Assembly (NCBI RefSeq): GCF_005239225.2
Contig: NC_133297.1
Span: 22,667,882 to 22,731,881, forward strand
Length of the DNA: 64,000 nucleotides
Source of the DNA: Populus alba
Lineage: Eukaryota; Streptophyta; Magnoliopsida; Malpighiales; Salicaceae
Direction: 5' to 3'
Part shown: in pieces, positions 1 to 11,403 of the stretch
Layout of the letters: each line of letters starts with the position of its first letter
Numbering within the stretch: position 1 is the first letter of the stretch
Translations under genes and position numbers: made by a program
Notes under the pieces: model-generated
What the model was told of the DNA's origin: nothing
Database searches by the model: none
Seen by the model: the letters and a program-made list of their open reading frames with translations, nothing else

Positions 1-904
1 TTTGACTACCTATTCATCTAAAACGCAAGTGTTTTTTTAAAAATTATGATAATCTCTCAATATTTTTTTACATGTGACTAAAGGAAGAAATATTAATTAG
101 TGTGAAAATATCATGTCAAAAATCAATTAAAAATAACAAAATGAAATTTTATTTTCATTAAATATTCATGAGCACAATTTTATTTTCTTTTACATATTAG
201 GAATCTAATAATTAAAAAAACTTGACATCCCTATATAAATCTATATTATTATGGAAAAAATTAAATATCATGTTAAATATTTTGTTTATAGTGCATTATC
301 ATCAAAATCTAAAAAAACCAATTTTGAAAACAAAAACTATAGATTAAGTTCAAGAGCCTGTGTATAGGAGATTAAATCTACATGCCTATCCTAAAAAAAA
401 AAAAAAGCTTGGTATGCATGGGTCCTACAAAGAGGAATATTGTTAAAGGTTGCAAAAAACCCTAAGATGGAATGGTGTCTAAAGGGTCTAGAAACAATTG
501 TTTTTATTGGATTGAAAATTACCCTTTCTTTAAATGATAACATGTGGATTGGGGATGAGAAATAGCTGGCCTTTACTTATAAACCCATGAAAATGGTAAC
601 AATTGGGCTTGGTCAAACTAACTAGATTTGGCCAATTAAGGATAGATTTTTATTTAAATTTTAAATTAGCCCTTATCAAGGTTATTTAAAAAAGGTTAGG
701 GATTTAAGGTAGGTATATAGGATTTTAAAGTTTAAGTTTAGTCTTTGGGAGGCCCGATGACCTTCGATGGGTCACTAAAATTCTTTTTTTTTAATTGCAT
801 GTTTCTTGTAATTGCAATTTCAATTCAATAAAACAAAAACATTCCATTTAGTATTACAATTGGAATAACCCAATTCCACAATTAAAAAATCCAAGATTGT
901 TACA
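1..904 (+). mobile_element. Probable 5' LTR remnant of a degenerate Ty3/gypsy element (left edge not seen)
   Basis: The stretch is AT-rich with no credible coding. It ends at 899-904 in gttaca, the usual TTACA terminus of many gypsy LTRs, and a tRNA-Met-like primer site follows within 5 bases. No matching 3' LTR is visible, so the left boundary is unknown and may lie outside the window. The LTR call rests on the terminus plus the PBS plus the gag remnant downstream. Confidence 0.4.
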
Positions 905-908
905 AGTT

Positions 909-921
909 TGGTATCAAAGTT
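909..921 (+). promoter_or_regulatory. Degenerate primer binding site, tRNA-Met type
   Basis: The sequence tggtatcaaagtt resembles the plant initiator-tRNA-Met PBS (tggtatcagagcc) with a few changes. It lies just after the putative LTR end at 904 and before a gag remnant, which is the expected order. Confidence 0.5.
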
Positions 922-1080
922 GTGATTTATTGCTGATAGAACTAGGATGTCACAACTTTTAGAAATATTGAAAATATGAACATTAATAAAAAGAACATCA
1001 ACATCAATAACAAGCACAACAAAAGGTATTAGATGATATGATACAACAATTACAACATATGTTAACCAACATAGATCATA

Positions 1081-1560
1081 TTACCAAATCTCAATGGAAG
1101 AGACAAATGAAGTCCCCTCCTAACCATTTACATTAATCAATAGGTATCAAAGATAGGATTTTGAACCATATATGGAATAACAACTCCAACTTAAATCTAT
1201 AAAACTAAATTTTCCACAATTCAGTGGTAAGGACCCTATAAAATGGGTTTACAATGCTAGTCATTACTTCAACTACTATAATACAAACCATCAACACCAT
1301 CTGTTTATGACTAGATTTAACATGAAAGGTAAGGTCATCTTATGGTTTCAACAAATGAAAGAATTAACGGCTATGACAAGTTGTGACTCTTTTATGAAAG
1401 TCTTATAGGTTAGATTTGAGACCTCATCTTATGATGATCCCATGAAGGCCTTGATTAATATAAAGCAGACTTTTATTATAGAAAATTACAAAACTCATTT
1501 AAGGTTCTATAAAATAGAGTTCAGGGGTTATTAGATGGTTACAAGTTAAGTTGTGTTCTA
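1081..1560 (+). pseudogene. Ty3/gypsy gag remnant
   Basis: Reading in pieces, the region gives gag-like stretches: FSGKDPIKWVYNASHYF near 1220-1280, then FNMKGKVILWFQQMKEL near 1315-1365. These match the retrotransposon gag pattern in which a substrate-like domain is followed by a W..F..M block. Stops and frame changes interrupt it everywhere. This is an old, non-functional copy; the exact limits are approximate. Confidence 0.6.
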
Positions 1561-2039
1561 GAAAGCCTTAAAAAGATATTAAATTAGGGGTTCAAATGAT
1601 GAACCCATTAAATTTGGTGGCAACTTATGGTTTAGCCATGATATATAAGGATCACCTCTCAACATTGTATAGGTTGTAGAGGCCTAATACTAGAGGAGGG
1701 CTAAAAAGGGCAATTCAATTAGGTTAGTCGAAATTGAAGCATAAAAGCAGTCCAACCATATAGAAATTATCTCAAGCTTAGTTGAGACAAAAATAATAAG
1801 AAAGGCCTTTGTTTCAAATGTAATGGTAGGTGGAGTCCAAACCATAGTTATATTGGCCCATTTAAGTGTAATGGTAGGTGGAGTCCAGACCATAGTTATA
1901 TTGGCCCAAAACAATTTTTGATTAAATAAATAGAAAATTGTGAGGAAAATGAAGGAATTGCTACTATAAGAGACTTAATAAGCTTACAAGTTTACAAGAT
2001 GTCGATGATAATAAGGCTGAGATTTCCCTTCATGCCATA

Positions 2040-4340
2040 TTCGGAAGTTCAAATCCTTGAACTATAAGGATTGAGATAACTATTAACAATCAACAATCAT
2101 TGCTTTAGTAGATATTAGAAGCACATGTAATTTCATTCATCTTAAGGTTATATGAAAGTTGAGAGTTAAGGTGGAAGAACACAACTTAGTGGGGGTTAAG
2201 ATTGATGATGGCACTAGTATCTTTAGTAAAGGTTGTTGTTCAAGGTTAAACTTTGAGGTTCAAAGAATTTAGTTTCAAATGTGGGCCCTATTAATTCAAC
2301 ATATAGGGTGAGATATGGTTTTTGGAATTCAATGGCTCAAGGAATTAGGTCTTATTGTATGAAACTTCTCTAAATTAAATGTGATCTAGTATAAAGGACT
2401 TTATGTCAAACTATAATGTTTGGAGGTCCAGGAGTTAGTAGTGAATTGCTATTACAAATATAGAAAATGAAAGGTGAGGTCCAGATTCCTAAGAAGGGTC
2501 CTAAATAGATTTAGGATCAGGACTTTAAAAAGGTTTTAGAGAAACCTAACTCCTAATAATGATCTATGATTATGCAATTAACCTGTATGAAGAAGTACCA
2601 CCTATTAATATTCAATCATATAGATACACTTATTATTAGAAGCCCAATATTGAAAAGATAGTTAAGGATCTATTGGAATTGGACAACATTAGACCTAGCC
2701 AGGGTCCATTTTCTTTATTAAAGTGTTTTTAGTAAGGAGGTCTGATAGTTCTTGAAGAATGTGTGTGGTAGGGGTGATCATTTTCGGTTCAGTTTGGTTT
2801 TTATCTATAAAAACAATCAAACCAAAATTTTGTAAAATACAAAAATAAAACTGAAATTGAACCGAAACAGGTTCAAACTGATTGGTTTCGGTTTGATTTG
2901 GTTATTTTATATTAAAAACCCAAACCCAACCAACCGATTTTGGTTCGATTCAGTTCGGTTTTGGCGTGGTTCGGTTTCGATTCAATTCAGTTATTTTATA
3001 TTAAAAATCAAAAACTATATTGTTTTTTAGTTTTTTTAGTGTTTTACTTTCTAATGGACTTGGTTTCAATTTGGTTTGGTTTTTTTTATTTGGTTTTTTT
3101 TATTTTTTCAGTTCAGTTCGGTTTTTCAGTTTCAGGCTTATAAAACCAAACCAAATTGAATATTTTTTAAAAATATTCTAATCAGTTTAATCAATTTTTT
3201 TCATGGTTTGGTTTTTTCGGTTTTTTTTTGTTTTCTTAGTTTAATTGATTTTTTTAATTTTTTTACTCACCTCTAGTGTGTGTATCACAAAGCTCTTAAA
3301 TAAAGAGATTATTAAGGCTATATTTCTTAAACATGTTGTGGAGGAGCTGTTAGATGAGTTATATGACCCATATAATTTTTCTAAATTGGACCTAAGATCT
3401 GGTTATCATCGGATCAAAATGAAGGAATATGACATACCTAAAACATCTTTCAAACCGCATAAAGGCCATTGAAAATTCCTAGTGATGCCCTTTAGGTTGA
3501 CCGATGCTTCCTCAACATTCCAAGGATTGATGAATGAGATATTTAAACTATATTTAAGGAAAATCATATTAGTTTCTTATTATAATATATTGGTTTATAA
3601 TTCTATTTTAAATAAACATGTTGTTCATCTAAGGATTGTACTATAAACTTTAGGTAAATAGAAGCTTTATGTTAAGAAATCCAAGTGTAAGTTTGCTTGT
3701 AGGGAGTTTAAATATTTGGTGTATATAGTTTTGGGGGATGAGATTAATGTTGATCCAAGTATGGTGAAGGTAATGATTAGATAGCCTAGACCTAATAATA
3801 TCGAATCTTTAAGAGGTTTTTTAGGTTTGACATGTTATTACAAGATATTTATAAAAGGATTTTGGGATTATAGGTGGGCTTTTAACTAGCAAACTTAAGA
3901 AAGGTGGGTTTAGTTATGATAACTGAACAAAAAATATCTTTTAGGAATTAAATAAAGTAGTCACTAGTCTACTCATCTTAGCTTTGCTTGATTTTTCAAG
4001 CCTTTTATTGTGAAATTTAATGTATATAGATTTTGAGTTGGGGCAGTTTTGATGCAAAAGGAAACACCTATTTCTTACCTTAACAAGGCTTTTAATGGTA
4101 TGAAAGTTATTTTTTCTACTTATGAAAAAGAACTACTTGCTATTGTAATGGTCATCTAGAAGTGGAGGCCCTATTTTTTAGGACTCATTCAAGATTAAGA
4201 CTGATTAACAAAGCTTAAGTATTTATTATAATAAAAGGTGGGTAGTCCTATCCAACATAAATGGATTTCTAAGTTAATAGGTTATGATTTCTCTATAAAA
4301 TATAAAGCAAGAAAGGAAAATATGGTGGTAAATGTTTTAT
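2040..4340 (+). pseudogene. Ty3/gypsy pol remnant (protease, RT, RNase H), split by a hAT element
   Basis: Near 2105-2150 a protease-like VDIRSTCNFIHL appears, corresponding to the LVDSGSTHNFI active-site block, here with the Ser/Gly changed. RT fragments run from about 2590 to 2768 and resume at 3276: EELLDELYDPYNFSKLDLRS, then MPFRLTDASSTFQ. RNase H-like text occurs at 4040-4330 (STYEKELLAIVMVI, HKWISKLIGYDFSIKY). Integrase is missing; the relic ends near 4340 in an A-rich tract. Many stops and frameshifts make it a dead copy. The hAT insertion falls inside the RT block at its RMCV.Y..LNK motif, and reading resumes on the other side. Confidence 0.8.
2769..3275. mobile_element. Non-autonomous hAT-type (Ac-like) DNA element, 507 bp
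   Basis: The left end is taggggtgatca (2769-2780) and the right end, read on the opposite strand, is tagaggtgagta (3275-3264): imperfect terminal inverted repeats typical of Ac/Ds-like hAT elements. It is flanked by gtgtgtgg (2761-2768) and gtgtgtgt (3276-3283), an 8-bp duplication with one mismatch, the length expected for hAT. The interior is built of GGTTCGGTTTT-like repeats and has no transposase. It interrupts an RT reading frame that continues on both sides, which supports the boundaries. Confidence 0.8.
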
Positions 4341-4508
4341 AAAAAAAATAAAAAACAAAAAAACAAATGGGGAGCCATGAGTAGTAATAGTTCCTCTAAT
4401 TGTGTGGGTGGATGACCTCGCATGTGTGCGGCTTTGCGATATATGTCCTCCCATATCGAGATCTTATGGATCTTTACGATGATGGATGGAAAAAACAAGA
4501 AATTCTTA

Positions 4509-4567
<59 letters not shown>

Positions 4568-4575
4568 AGGATAGA
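4341..4575. repeat. Unassigned spacer with (TA)n microsatellite
   Basis: After the gypsy remnant comes an A-rich tract, about 130 bases of unrecognised sequence, then an uninterrupted (TA)n run at about 4515-4563. No gene is seen. Confidence 0.7.
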
Positions 4576-5740
4576 GGATTAGTACTTAAAAGTATATTTT
4601 TATCAAGGTTTTATATCATCATTTTGCACTTGAAGTATCAATAACTCCTCTTTAACTAAAACATGTTTTATAATAACAAGTCTAATACTATAAGATACCT
4701 TTAATTTATGGTTAATGTTCATATTCAATGCAAGCCTATCACATAAATCAAAGGATTGATTGATGAGTTTAACTACTGAAATTGAGAAGACAAAGAGAAG
4801 GTTAAGCTTAGAAAAAAGATATTGGTTCAGTCCAAACTGGAACACTGTTCAGTCATTGGGTCATATCTGGAGTTGTAGATCTTGGATTTCAATTTGGTTT
4901 ATATGACTAGAAAGTCAAGACACAGACCTAAAATATTCATAGGAGTGCAAAACCCAATTCTGCTGTTTGGAAGTCCAAATCTTAGCAACAACAGAGAAGT
5001 CGGAATCTGTCCTGCAACCCATACACTGTTCAGTGTTCAGCCCATATCTTGAATTCTAAAAGTCCAAATACACCGATTCTTTTTGTGTTGGAAAGCTGAG
5101 ATAATTTTCTAGAACTTTCATACGGACAATCTATTCAAATTCTGACTCTAGCAATGTTGTTTTGTTTAAACAAGAAGATAAGGATTGTCACCAAGTCAAG
5201 ATGTGGCCACCTCCTCAATAATTAGTCATCAAATCAATAGTTCTAAAATTTGGCCTATAAAAGGAGGCATTTGCCATGCATTTCGGCATCTTGGTGTTCA
5301 GATTAAGATCTTGCTCTTGCTCTCTTTCTTAATATTTTGTAATGTTCAAGTTTTATTCCATGTTATATTTTCCTTAATCTCTTGTTTGTGCTTTACATTT
5401 CTTTTAGTATATTTATATAATTATGTTCTTATCTTGTTTTTTTATGTTTCTCTTATTTATAATGTTCAGCTAAGTTTATTATGTTAAGGTGAAAATGTTA
5501 CACTAATGGTGTAAGAATAATTATAGTATAAACTCAACATGGACTTTAATATTTTGTACTAACATATTTTGTATTTGTTACCTTGTTCAATTTTAATACT
5601 TTGCGTGTTAAATGGTTAATCTAGATTTATGTTGTATACCCTTTGTATAACAAATACTTGACACTTTCATAGCCCAACCATATGGTATAACCGACACCTG
5701 TCCTATGAAATGAACTTGATTTGTTATTAACATAAGTTAT
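4576..5740 (+). mobile_element. Athila-family LTR fragment (5' part)
   Basis: It begins with ggattagtacttaaaag, the start of the LTR family seen in full elsewhere (5744, 19897, 25931, 57165, 60954), and runs colinearly through the 'gaacttgatttgtt' block. It stops where the next LTR begins at 5744. The 3' part and PBS are missing, so this is a truncated older copy, probably cut by the adjacent insertion. Confidence 0.75.
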
Positions 5741-5743
5741 AAT

Positions 5744-7219
5744 TTATTAGTACTTAAAAGTGCATATTTATTAAGGTTTTATATCATCATTTTGCACTTA
5801 AAGTATCAATAACTCCTTAACTAAAACATGTTTTATAATAACAAGTCTAATACTATAAAATGCCTTAATATATGGTAAATATTCATCTCAAATGCAGGCC
5901 TATCATATAAATCAAATGATTGATTGATGAGTTCAAGTATGGAAATTGAAAGGACAAAGAGAGGGCCAAACTTAGAAAAGAGATGTTGGTGCAGTCCAAA
6001 CTGGAACACTGTTCAGTAATTGGGTCATATCTCGAGTTCTAGATGTCCAAATGACCTCAAATGTTTACACAGATTCAGTAAGACATAGGTCTACAACTTT
6101 CATGTTTTCATCAAGATCTAAGAAGGCCGTTTTCAAGCCCAAATTATAGCAACAACGGAGAAGTCCGAATCTATCTTGCAGCCCGAACACTGTTCAGTGT
6201 TTGGCCCATATCTGAAGTTCTAGAAGTCCAAATGACCTCTATTTTTTTTCCTGGAAAGATGAGTCAATTTCCTACAACTTTCTTGTTTTCCAGTGGACCC
6301 AGTTCGGATAGTAGCATTTTTGTTTTATTTAGACAAGAAGATAAGGATTTTCACCAAGTCAAAAGTTGGCCACCCACTCAACAATTAGTCATCAAATCAA
6401 TAATTCCGAATTTTGGCCTATAAAAGGAGGCATTTACCATGCATTTGGGAGCTTGGTTGTTCAGATCAAGTTCATGCTCTTTATTTCTCTCTTTATATAT
6501 TTTTTTTATAATTTTTAAGTTTTGCTTTCATTAATATCTTGTTTATGCTTTTCATTTCCTTTCCTTTACTTAGTTAACTTGTATTTTCTTTATGTTCTTG
6601 TTTTGTTTATTTATGTTTCTCTTCTTCATTATGTTTAGCTAAGCTTATTATGTCAAGGTGAAAAGGTTACACTAATGGTGTAAGAATAAATATAGTGTAA
6701 ACTCAACATGGATCTTAATGTTTAATATTAACATTTCTTATATTTTTATCTTACTAATTCTTAAGACCTTGCTTGTTAAATGGTTAATCTATATTTGTGT
6801 TGTATAACACTTGGTATAACAAATGCTTGGCACTCTCATAGCCCAACCGTATGGTATTACCTACACTTGGGCTATGAAAGGAACTTGATTTGTTGTTAAC
6901 ATCAGTTAACATCATGAATTCCTGACAATATTTAAAAGTTTGGTGTTATGTAAATAAGATAATTAATATGATCATGTTAATAATTTATAATGAGCTATTA
7001 ATGACAAATCATCCAATTGGAACCTCCTCCGTGTGTGGTTTCCAAATTGAGTAATAAGAGTTTATATTATACTTGTTTGAAATACCATTGGTGGATCCTC
7101 TAATCTTGACATTTGTTTTTATCATTATTTAATCCTTACATTAATCTTCCATCTCAAAGTTCTCATTAATTTCTTCATCCTCTTCTTTTTATTACTACTA
7201 CCACTACTACTACTACTAC

Positions 7220-7250
<31 letters not shown>

Positions 7251-7537
7251 TACATTCTGTTTATATTATATAATATATCTCTTTGATCTTTTCATAAACT
7301 CAGTATATAGGTTGGAAACCTGTGACCTGATCTTTTAGATCATTCTCAGGTATAACAACGCCACGTACTAAGTATTATTATTATTATTGTTGTTGTTGTT
7401 GTTGTTGTTGTTGTTCTATTATTATTTATAAATTTATACAATTAACCTCTCTGTGGTTCGATCCCGGTCTTGCCGGGTTATTTATTACTTCAACACTCCT
7501 GCACTTGGAAGAAGACATCAATCTTTTGGTCGTGTCA
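5744..7537 (+). mobile_element. 5' LTR of Athila-like element A
   Basis: It starts ttattagtac (family consensus tgattagtac) and ends gtgtca right before the PBS. The body has an inverted-repeat hairpin at 6836-6845/6868-6877 (tcatagccca ... tgggctatga) and TAC/TTA/TTG trinucleotide runs at about 7196-7251 and 7373-7417. It closely resembles the LTR at 19897-21757. Confidence 0.85.
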
Positions 7538-7543
7538 AGTTTT

Positions 7544-7561
7544 TGGCGCCATTGCCGGGGA
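7544..7561 (+). promoter_or_regulatory. Primer binding site, tRNA-Asp type
   Basis: The sequence tggcgccattgccgggga lies 6 bases after the LTR end. It is nearly complementary to the 3' end of plant tRNA-Asp (one difference from tggcgccgttgccgggga), the primer used by Athila/Tat elements. Confidence 0.85.
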
Positions 7562-7680
7562 GGTAAATTCTTGTATAAATTATAATATTTATTTTATTTT
7601 TTCTTTTCACTTTTCTTGTATCTAACTTTGTTTCTTTTTTTTTTCTTTTCTTCTTCCTTTTCTTCTCTTTTTGCACGTGC

Positions 7681-9264
7681 ATGAGAGTTTGGTCACGTAC
7701 ATTAAATGATAAACTTTGTAGGGTATCCTTATCTTCTTTAGAAAACATGGATGAAGAGGATAATCAGTCGCTTTATAATGAGAATAATCGGGTTAGAACA
7801 CTTAGAGACTACATGAATCCAACAAGAACAATTGCTCGATCATGTATATTTTTCCTCCTGATGCATCTTATTTTAATTTTAAGCCAGACATTATTCAACT
7901 TTTACCTTCTTTTCATGGATTAGATCTAGAAAATCCATACTTGCATTTGAGAGAATTTGAAGAAGTTTGTAACGCTTATAATGACTCAAATTGTAGCATG
8001 AACACCATCAGATTAAAGCTTTTTCCTTTTTCTTTAAAAGATAAAGCTAAAACATGGCTACAGAATTTGAGACCAGGATCCATTCATGCTTGGGATGAAA
8101 TGCAACAATAATTTTTAAAGAAGTTTTTTCCATCTCACAGAATAAACTCTTTTAAAAGACAAGTCACCACTTTCACAAATCATTTTACCAATGTTGGGAT
8201 AGATATCGAGACTTGATTAATACTTGCCTTCATCATGGTTTTGAAACATGGAGATTGGTTTCACATTTTTATAAAGGATTAACACCTAAATATAAGCAAA
8301 TGATGGAATTGATGTGTAATGGAACTTTTAAAGATAAAGACCCTGGTGAAGCAATGGAGTACCTAGACTTGCTAGCTAAAAATGCTCAAAATTAGGACAC
8401 TACGGGCACTTATGAGGCACCGGGTAAAACTCAACCTCATACATCTAATGGAGGTATGTATAACTTTAGGGAAGATCATGACCTCCAATCTAAGTTTGCA
8501 TCTTTAGCTAGAAAAGTCGAGGCACTAGAATTGAAAAGGAGTGGTCAATTAAAATTTGTTCAAGACATTGTGTGTCAAATCTGTGAAACAAATGAACATG
8601 CAACCAATGATTGTCCAACTTTGCCTTCTTTCAAGGAATGCCTCCATGAACAAACCCATGCTTTAAACAGTTTCCAAAGGCCCAATCATAACCCATACTC
8701 GCAAACATACAATCCTGGTTGGAGAAATCACCCAAATTTTAGTTGGAAGAGTGATAACAATAATGCACAAACTTCACAGCCATCGTTTCAAGCACACCAT
8801 AATTTCTAAAATTCACATGGATATGCACCTCTTTATGCTCCACCTCCTAGAAGAAATCTTGAGGAAACATTGCATTCATTCATTGAAAAGTAAGAGATAA
8901 TCAACACTCAACTTGCTCAAAGCATGACAAGTTTTAAAGATACTCTTGCAAAGTTAACATCTGCTCTCAGTTTTCAAGAGAACGGTAAGTTTCCATCTCA
9001 ACCACAACAAAATCCAAAGGAGAAATACAATGTAAATGCAAGTAGTTCCAAAAGTCAATATATGGATCAAGTCAAATCAGACATCACTCTTCACAGTGGT
9101 AAGGTTATTGAAAAACCCACTCTTGAACCTTGTGAGAAAGATGATGAATCAATCTCTGAGGGTAAGGAAGGGGTTGAATCTGAACATTGCAAAGAAAAGA
9201 CTGATTTCCCACCAGCACTTCCATTTCCTCGTGCCATGACCAAACAGGAAGCAATCGATGATGA
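7681..9264 (+). pseudogene. Athila-type gag, broken
   Basis: The reading starts at ATG 7681 (MRVWSRTLNDKLCR). A frame change lies between about 7820 and 7845. The capsid-like block follows (LFPFSLKDKAKTWLQNL, typical of Athila gag), with a stop at 8109-8111 and a further frame change near 8160-8215. A stop also lies at 8393-8395. A zinc knuckle CQICETNEHATNDC (C-x2-C-x4-H-x4-C) follows near 8578-8620, with stops at 8807-8809 and 8891-8893. The last part (8924-9264) contains SDITLHSGKV, a common Athila gag-PR linker. At about 9264 the text jumps to the end of RNase H, so protease and most of RT are deleted. Confidence 0.85.
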
Positions 9265-9716
9265 AAAAGGCACCGAAAATGTTGTGGCAGATCATTTGTC
9301 AAAGTTGACAATAGATTCGACATCTGACATCACACCAATCAATGATTACTTACCTGATGAATCTTTACTCTCTTAGTTCAATGCCTTGGTTTGCTAAAAA
9401 TAACAATTTTCTTGCTTCAGGATTTTTGCCAGCTCATTTGGATAACCAAGATAAAAGAAAGTTTTTGAGCGACGTGCAAAACCTTTATTGGGATGACCCT
9501 TACTTATTCAAATATTGTCTTGATCAAATATTTCAAAGATGCATTCCTGACAATGAGGTAAATAGTGTCATTAAATTTTGTCACTCTGAAGCATGTGGGG
9601 ACCATTTCTCGTCAAAAAAGACGACTGCAAAAATCTTACAAAGTGGATTTTACTAGCCCACCATGTTCAAGGACTCATATGCATTCTGCAAAACCTGTGA
9701 AAATTGTCAAAAGGTA
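9265..9716 (+). pseudogene. Athila RNase H end and integrase zinc-finger remnant
   Basis: The first residues, GTENVVADHLSKL (about 9271-9309), match the end of the gypsy RNase H/linker region. From 9342 in another frame come HLDNQDKRKFLSDVQNLYWD and then the integrase HHCC zinc-binding block: CHSEACGDHFSSKKTTAKIL, a stop at 9654-9656, and CKTCENCQKVG. The catalytic DDE core is absent. This is a deletion remnant. Confidence 0.75.
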
Positions 9717-10100
9717 GGATTTATTTCAAAACATAGAGAGTCTTTAGATAATCTTCTATTGACTCTTAAGTCTCATCATAATAGAGATGTGCATCGGGCA
9801 ATTCATGATTTATGACCCCATTTTCATAAAGAACAAGCTCATCATAGTCTTGGGAATCTGACTATATAAAAAAAAAAGGACCCTGTTTGCCAGTTTTTAA
9901 GAAAACTGGATGGAAAGCCTATCCTCAACCCATAGAGGGCGTTTAAGCCGTTATTGGACGTAAAACCAAGGAAAGATGTGAGCCACAATCACAACTACCT
10001 GTACATCCATATTTTTTTTTCAAAAAAAAATGGGAGAGAGAGAGAGAGACTCCAATTGGCTTCCATATACATGATATGATTGCATTTTCTTTTTCTCATC
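9717..10100. other. Unassigned stretch between integrase remnant and LOG copy
   Basis: I recognise no coding here. It contains poly-A (9869-9878), poly-T/poly-A (10012-10029) and (GA)n (10034-10048) runs. The right part may be the 5' flank of the LOG copy that was carried in with it. Confidence 0.5.
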
Positions 10101-10107
10101 TATAAAA
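10101..10107 (+). promoter_or_regulatory. Putative TATA box of the LOG copy
   Basis: The sequence tataaaa lies 61 bases upstream of the ATG at 10168 and is followed by a CT-rich leader, as in ordinary plant genes. Its presence suggests promoter DNA came with the coding sequence. Activity is not shown. Confidence 0.45.
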
Positions 10108-10167
10108 CCTTCTTCTTCTTCCCTTCATTTCTACTCAACCCATATAAGCATAAAAAAGTGTGTAGAA

Positions 10168-10821
10168 ATGGCAGGTTCCTCAAGTCATCACATAAACAAT
10201 ATTTGTGTTTTCGGTGGATCCAATCCTGGGAAAGAAAAAGAGTTTTTAGAATCAGTAAATCATCTTGGTCAGGTACTAGCTGAGCGAAAGATTCATTTAG
10301 TGTATGGAGGAGGCAACCTTGGGTTAATGGGGGGAGTGTCAATAGCTGCATCTTTAGGTGGTAGTCAAGTTTTGGGGGTTGTCCCCAAAGCTTTAGCACA
10401 AGGGGACATTATTGGAAAAACAATTGGAGAGGAATTACAAGTCCCTACAATGTCTGATCGACTGAATGCAATGTTTAACTATGTTGATGCCTTCATTGCC
10501 TTACCAGGAGGTCTGGGCATATTGGAAGAGATCTTTCATATTTCCTCTTAGGCCCAACTGCACATTCACCATAAACCCATAGGTTTGTTAAATGTTAATG
10601 GTTTTTATGATAAGTTGTTGTCTTTTCTTGATCATGCTGTGGAACAGGAATTTCTAACATCTTCAGCACGACAAATCATAATCTCTGTTGCTACTGCTGA
10701 ACAATTGATTGACCAATTACAATCTTTCATCCTTGTAATTAATCCCTCCATGAGTCGCATAAATTGGTCAACTAAGGAAAGCCGTAAAAAGCTTAGATTG
10801 GATTTGAGCCTTCGTTTGTAA
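10168..10821 (+). pseudogene. LOG-family cytokinin riboside 5'-monophosphate phosphoribohydrolase, intronless copy with one nonsense codon
   Basis: LOG enzymes cleave cytokinin nucleotides to free active cytokinin in the cytosol or nucleus. The frame covers a whole LOG (217 positions, family about 210-230). It shows ICVFGGSNPGKEKEF near residue 11, LVYGGGNLGLMGGVS near 45, an MSDR block near 92 that keeps the Arg of the family MHxRK motif, and PGGLGILEE near 112. The last replaces the family PGGxGTxxE, with Ile at the Thr position. A TAG at 10549-10551 stands where the family has Trp (before AQLHIHHKP); the frame then continues unbroken to TAA at 10819-10821. Plant LOG genes normally have several introns and this has none, so it derives from spliced RNA or from an intronless paralogue. 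It lies inside Athila-like element A, after the integrase remnant. A recoded or allelic functional version cannot be excluded. Confidence 0.85.
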
Positions 10822-11290
10822 AAACTTTGTGTCTTTTGGTTTTATTATTGTGTTTTGTTGTTTCTTATATTTGTTTAAGTGTGTTTCATGTTTGTCAGTG
10901 TTCGTTATTTCAAGTGATGTCTTCTATACTCTATCTTTCTACCTTAAGATATTGAGGACAATGTCTCATTTTGGTTGAGGGGAATGGGTAGTAGTTGATA
11001 TATTTTTTTTTTAAAAAAACTGTGTTTTCTATTTCATAAACTATTTGCAAAACTGTTGTTACTAGGATGGCAGAGTAAAAGGAGTTCTTTTGTTTAAGTG
11101 ACTCTTGAGACACATCTTAGTAAACATTTTTAACAGGGTCTATCAGAATACTTCTTGAAATATTCAGGTTTACAAACTCTCGTATTGGTCGCACTTGATT
11201 CTGCTCATATGCTTATTTAACAAGTATTTTTAAATCTTCATTTTCACATACACACACACACTTTAACATATGATTGTGGGTTGCACATCG
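10822..11290 (+). mobile_element. Athila post-pol region with internal polypurine-like tract
   Basis: About 130 bases of T-rich sequence follow the LOG stop. Then attgaggacaatgtctc and a purine-rich ggttgaggggaatggg (about 10952-10990) appear, resembling the sequence that follows pol in Athila/Tat elements. The rest is non-coding. It ends at the TSD (catcg, 11286-11290) of the Tekay-type insertion. Confidence 0.5.
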
Positions 11291-11324
11291 TGTAAACACC
11301 CAAAGGAAAAAAAAAAAAAAATAA

Positions 11325-11403
<79 letters not shown>

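Noticed and set aside
1690..1914. Minus-strand frame with duplicated WANITMVWTPPTIT
   Set aside because: Caused by a short direct repeat (about 1820-1905) inside the degenerate gypsy element.
7450..7480. tRNA B-box-like ggttcgatcccgg
   Set aside because: It recurs in every LTR of the Athila family just before the LTR end, and there is no A box or cloverleaf around it; it is part of the LTR.
10168..10821. LOG copy as a functional gene
   Set aside because: The in-frame TAG would remove the second half including part of the fold; without evidence of another allele it is called a pseudogene.
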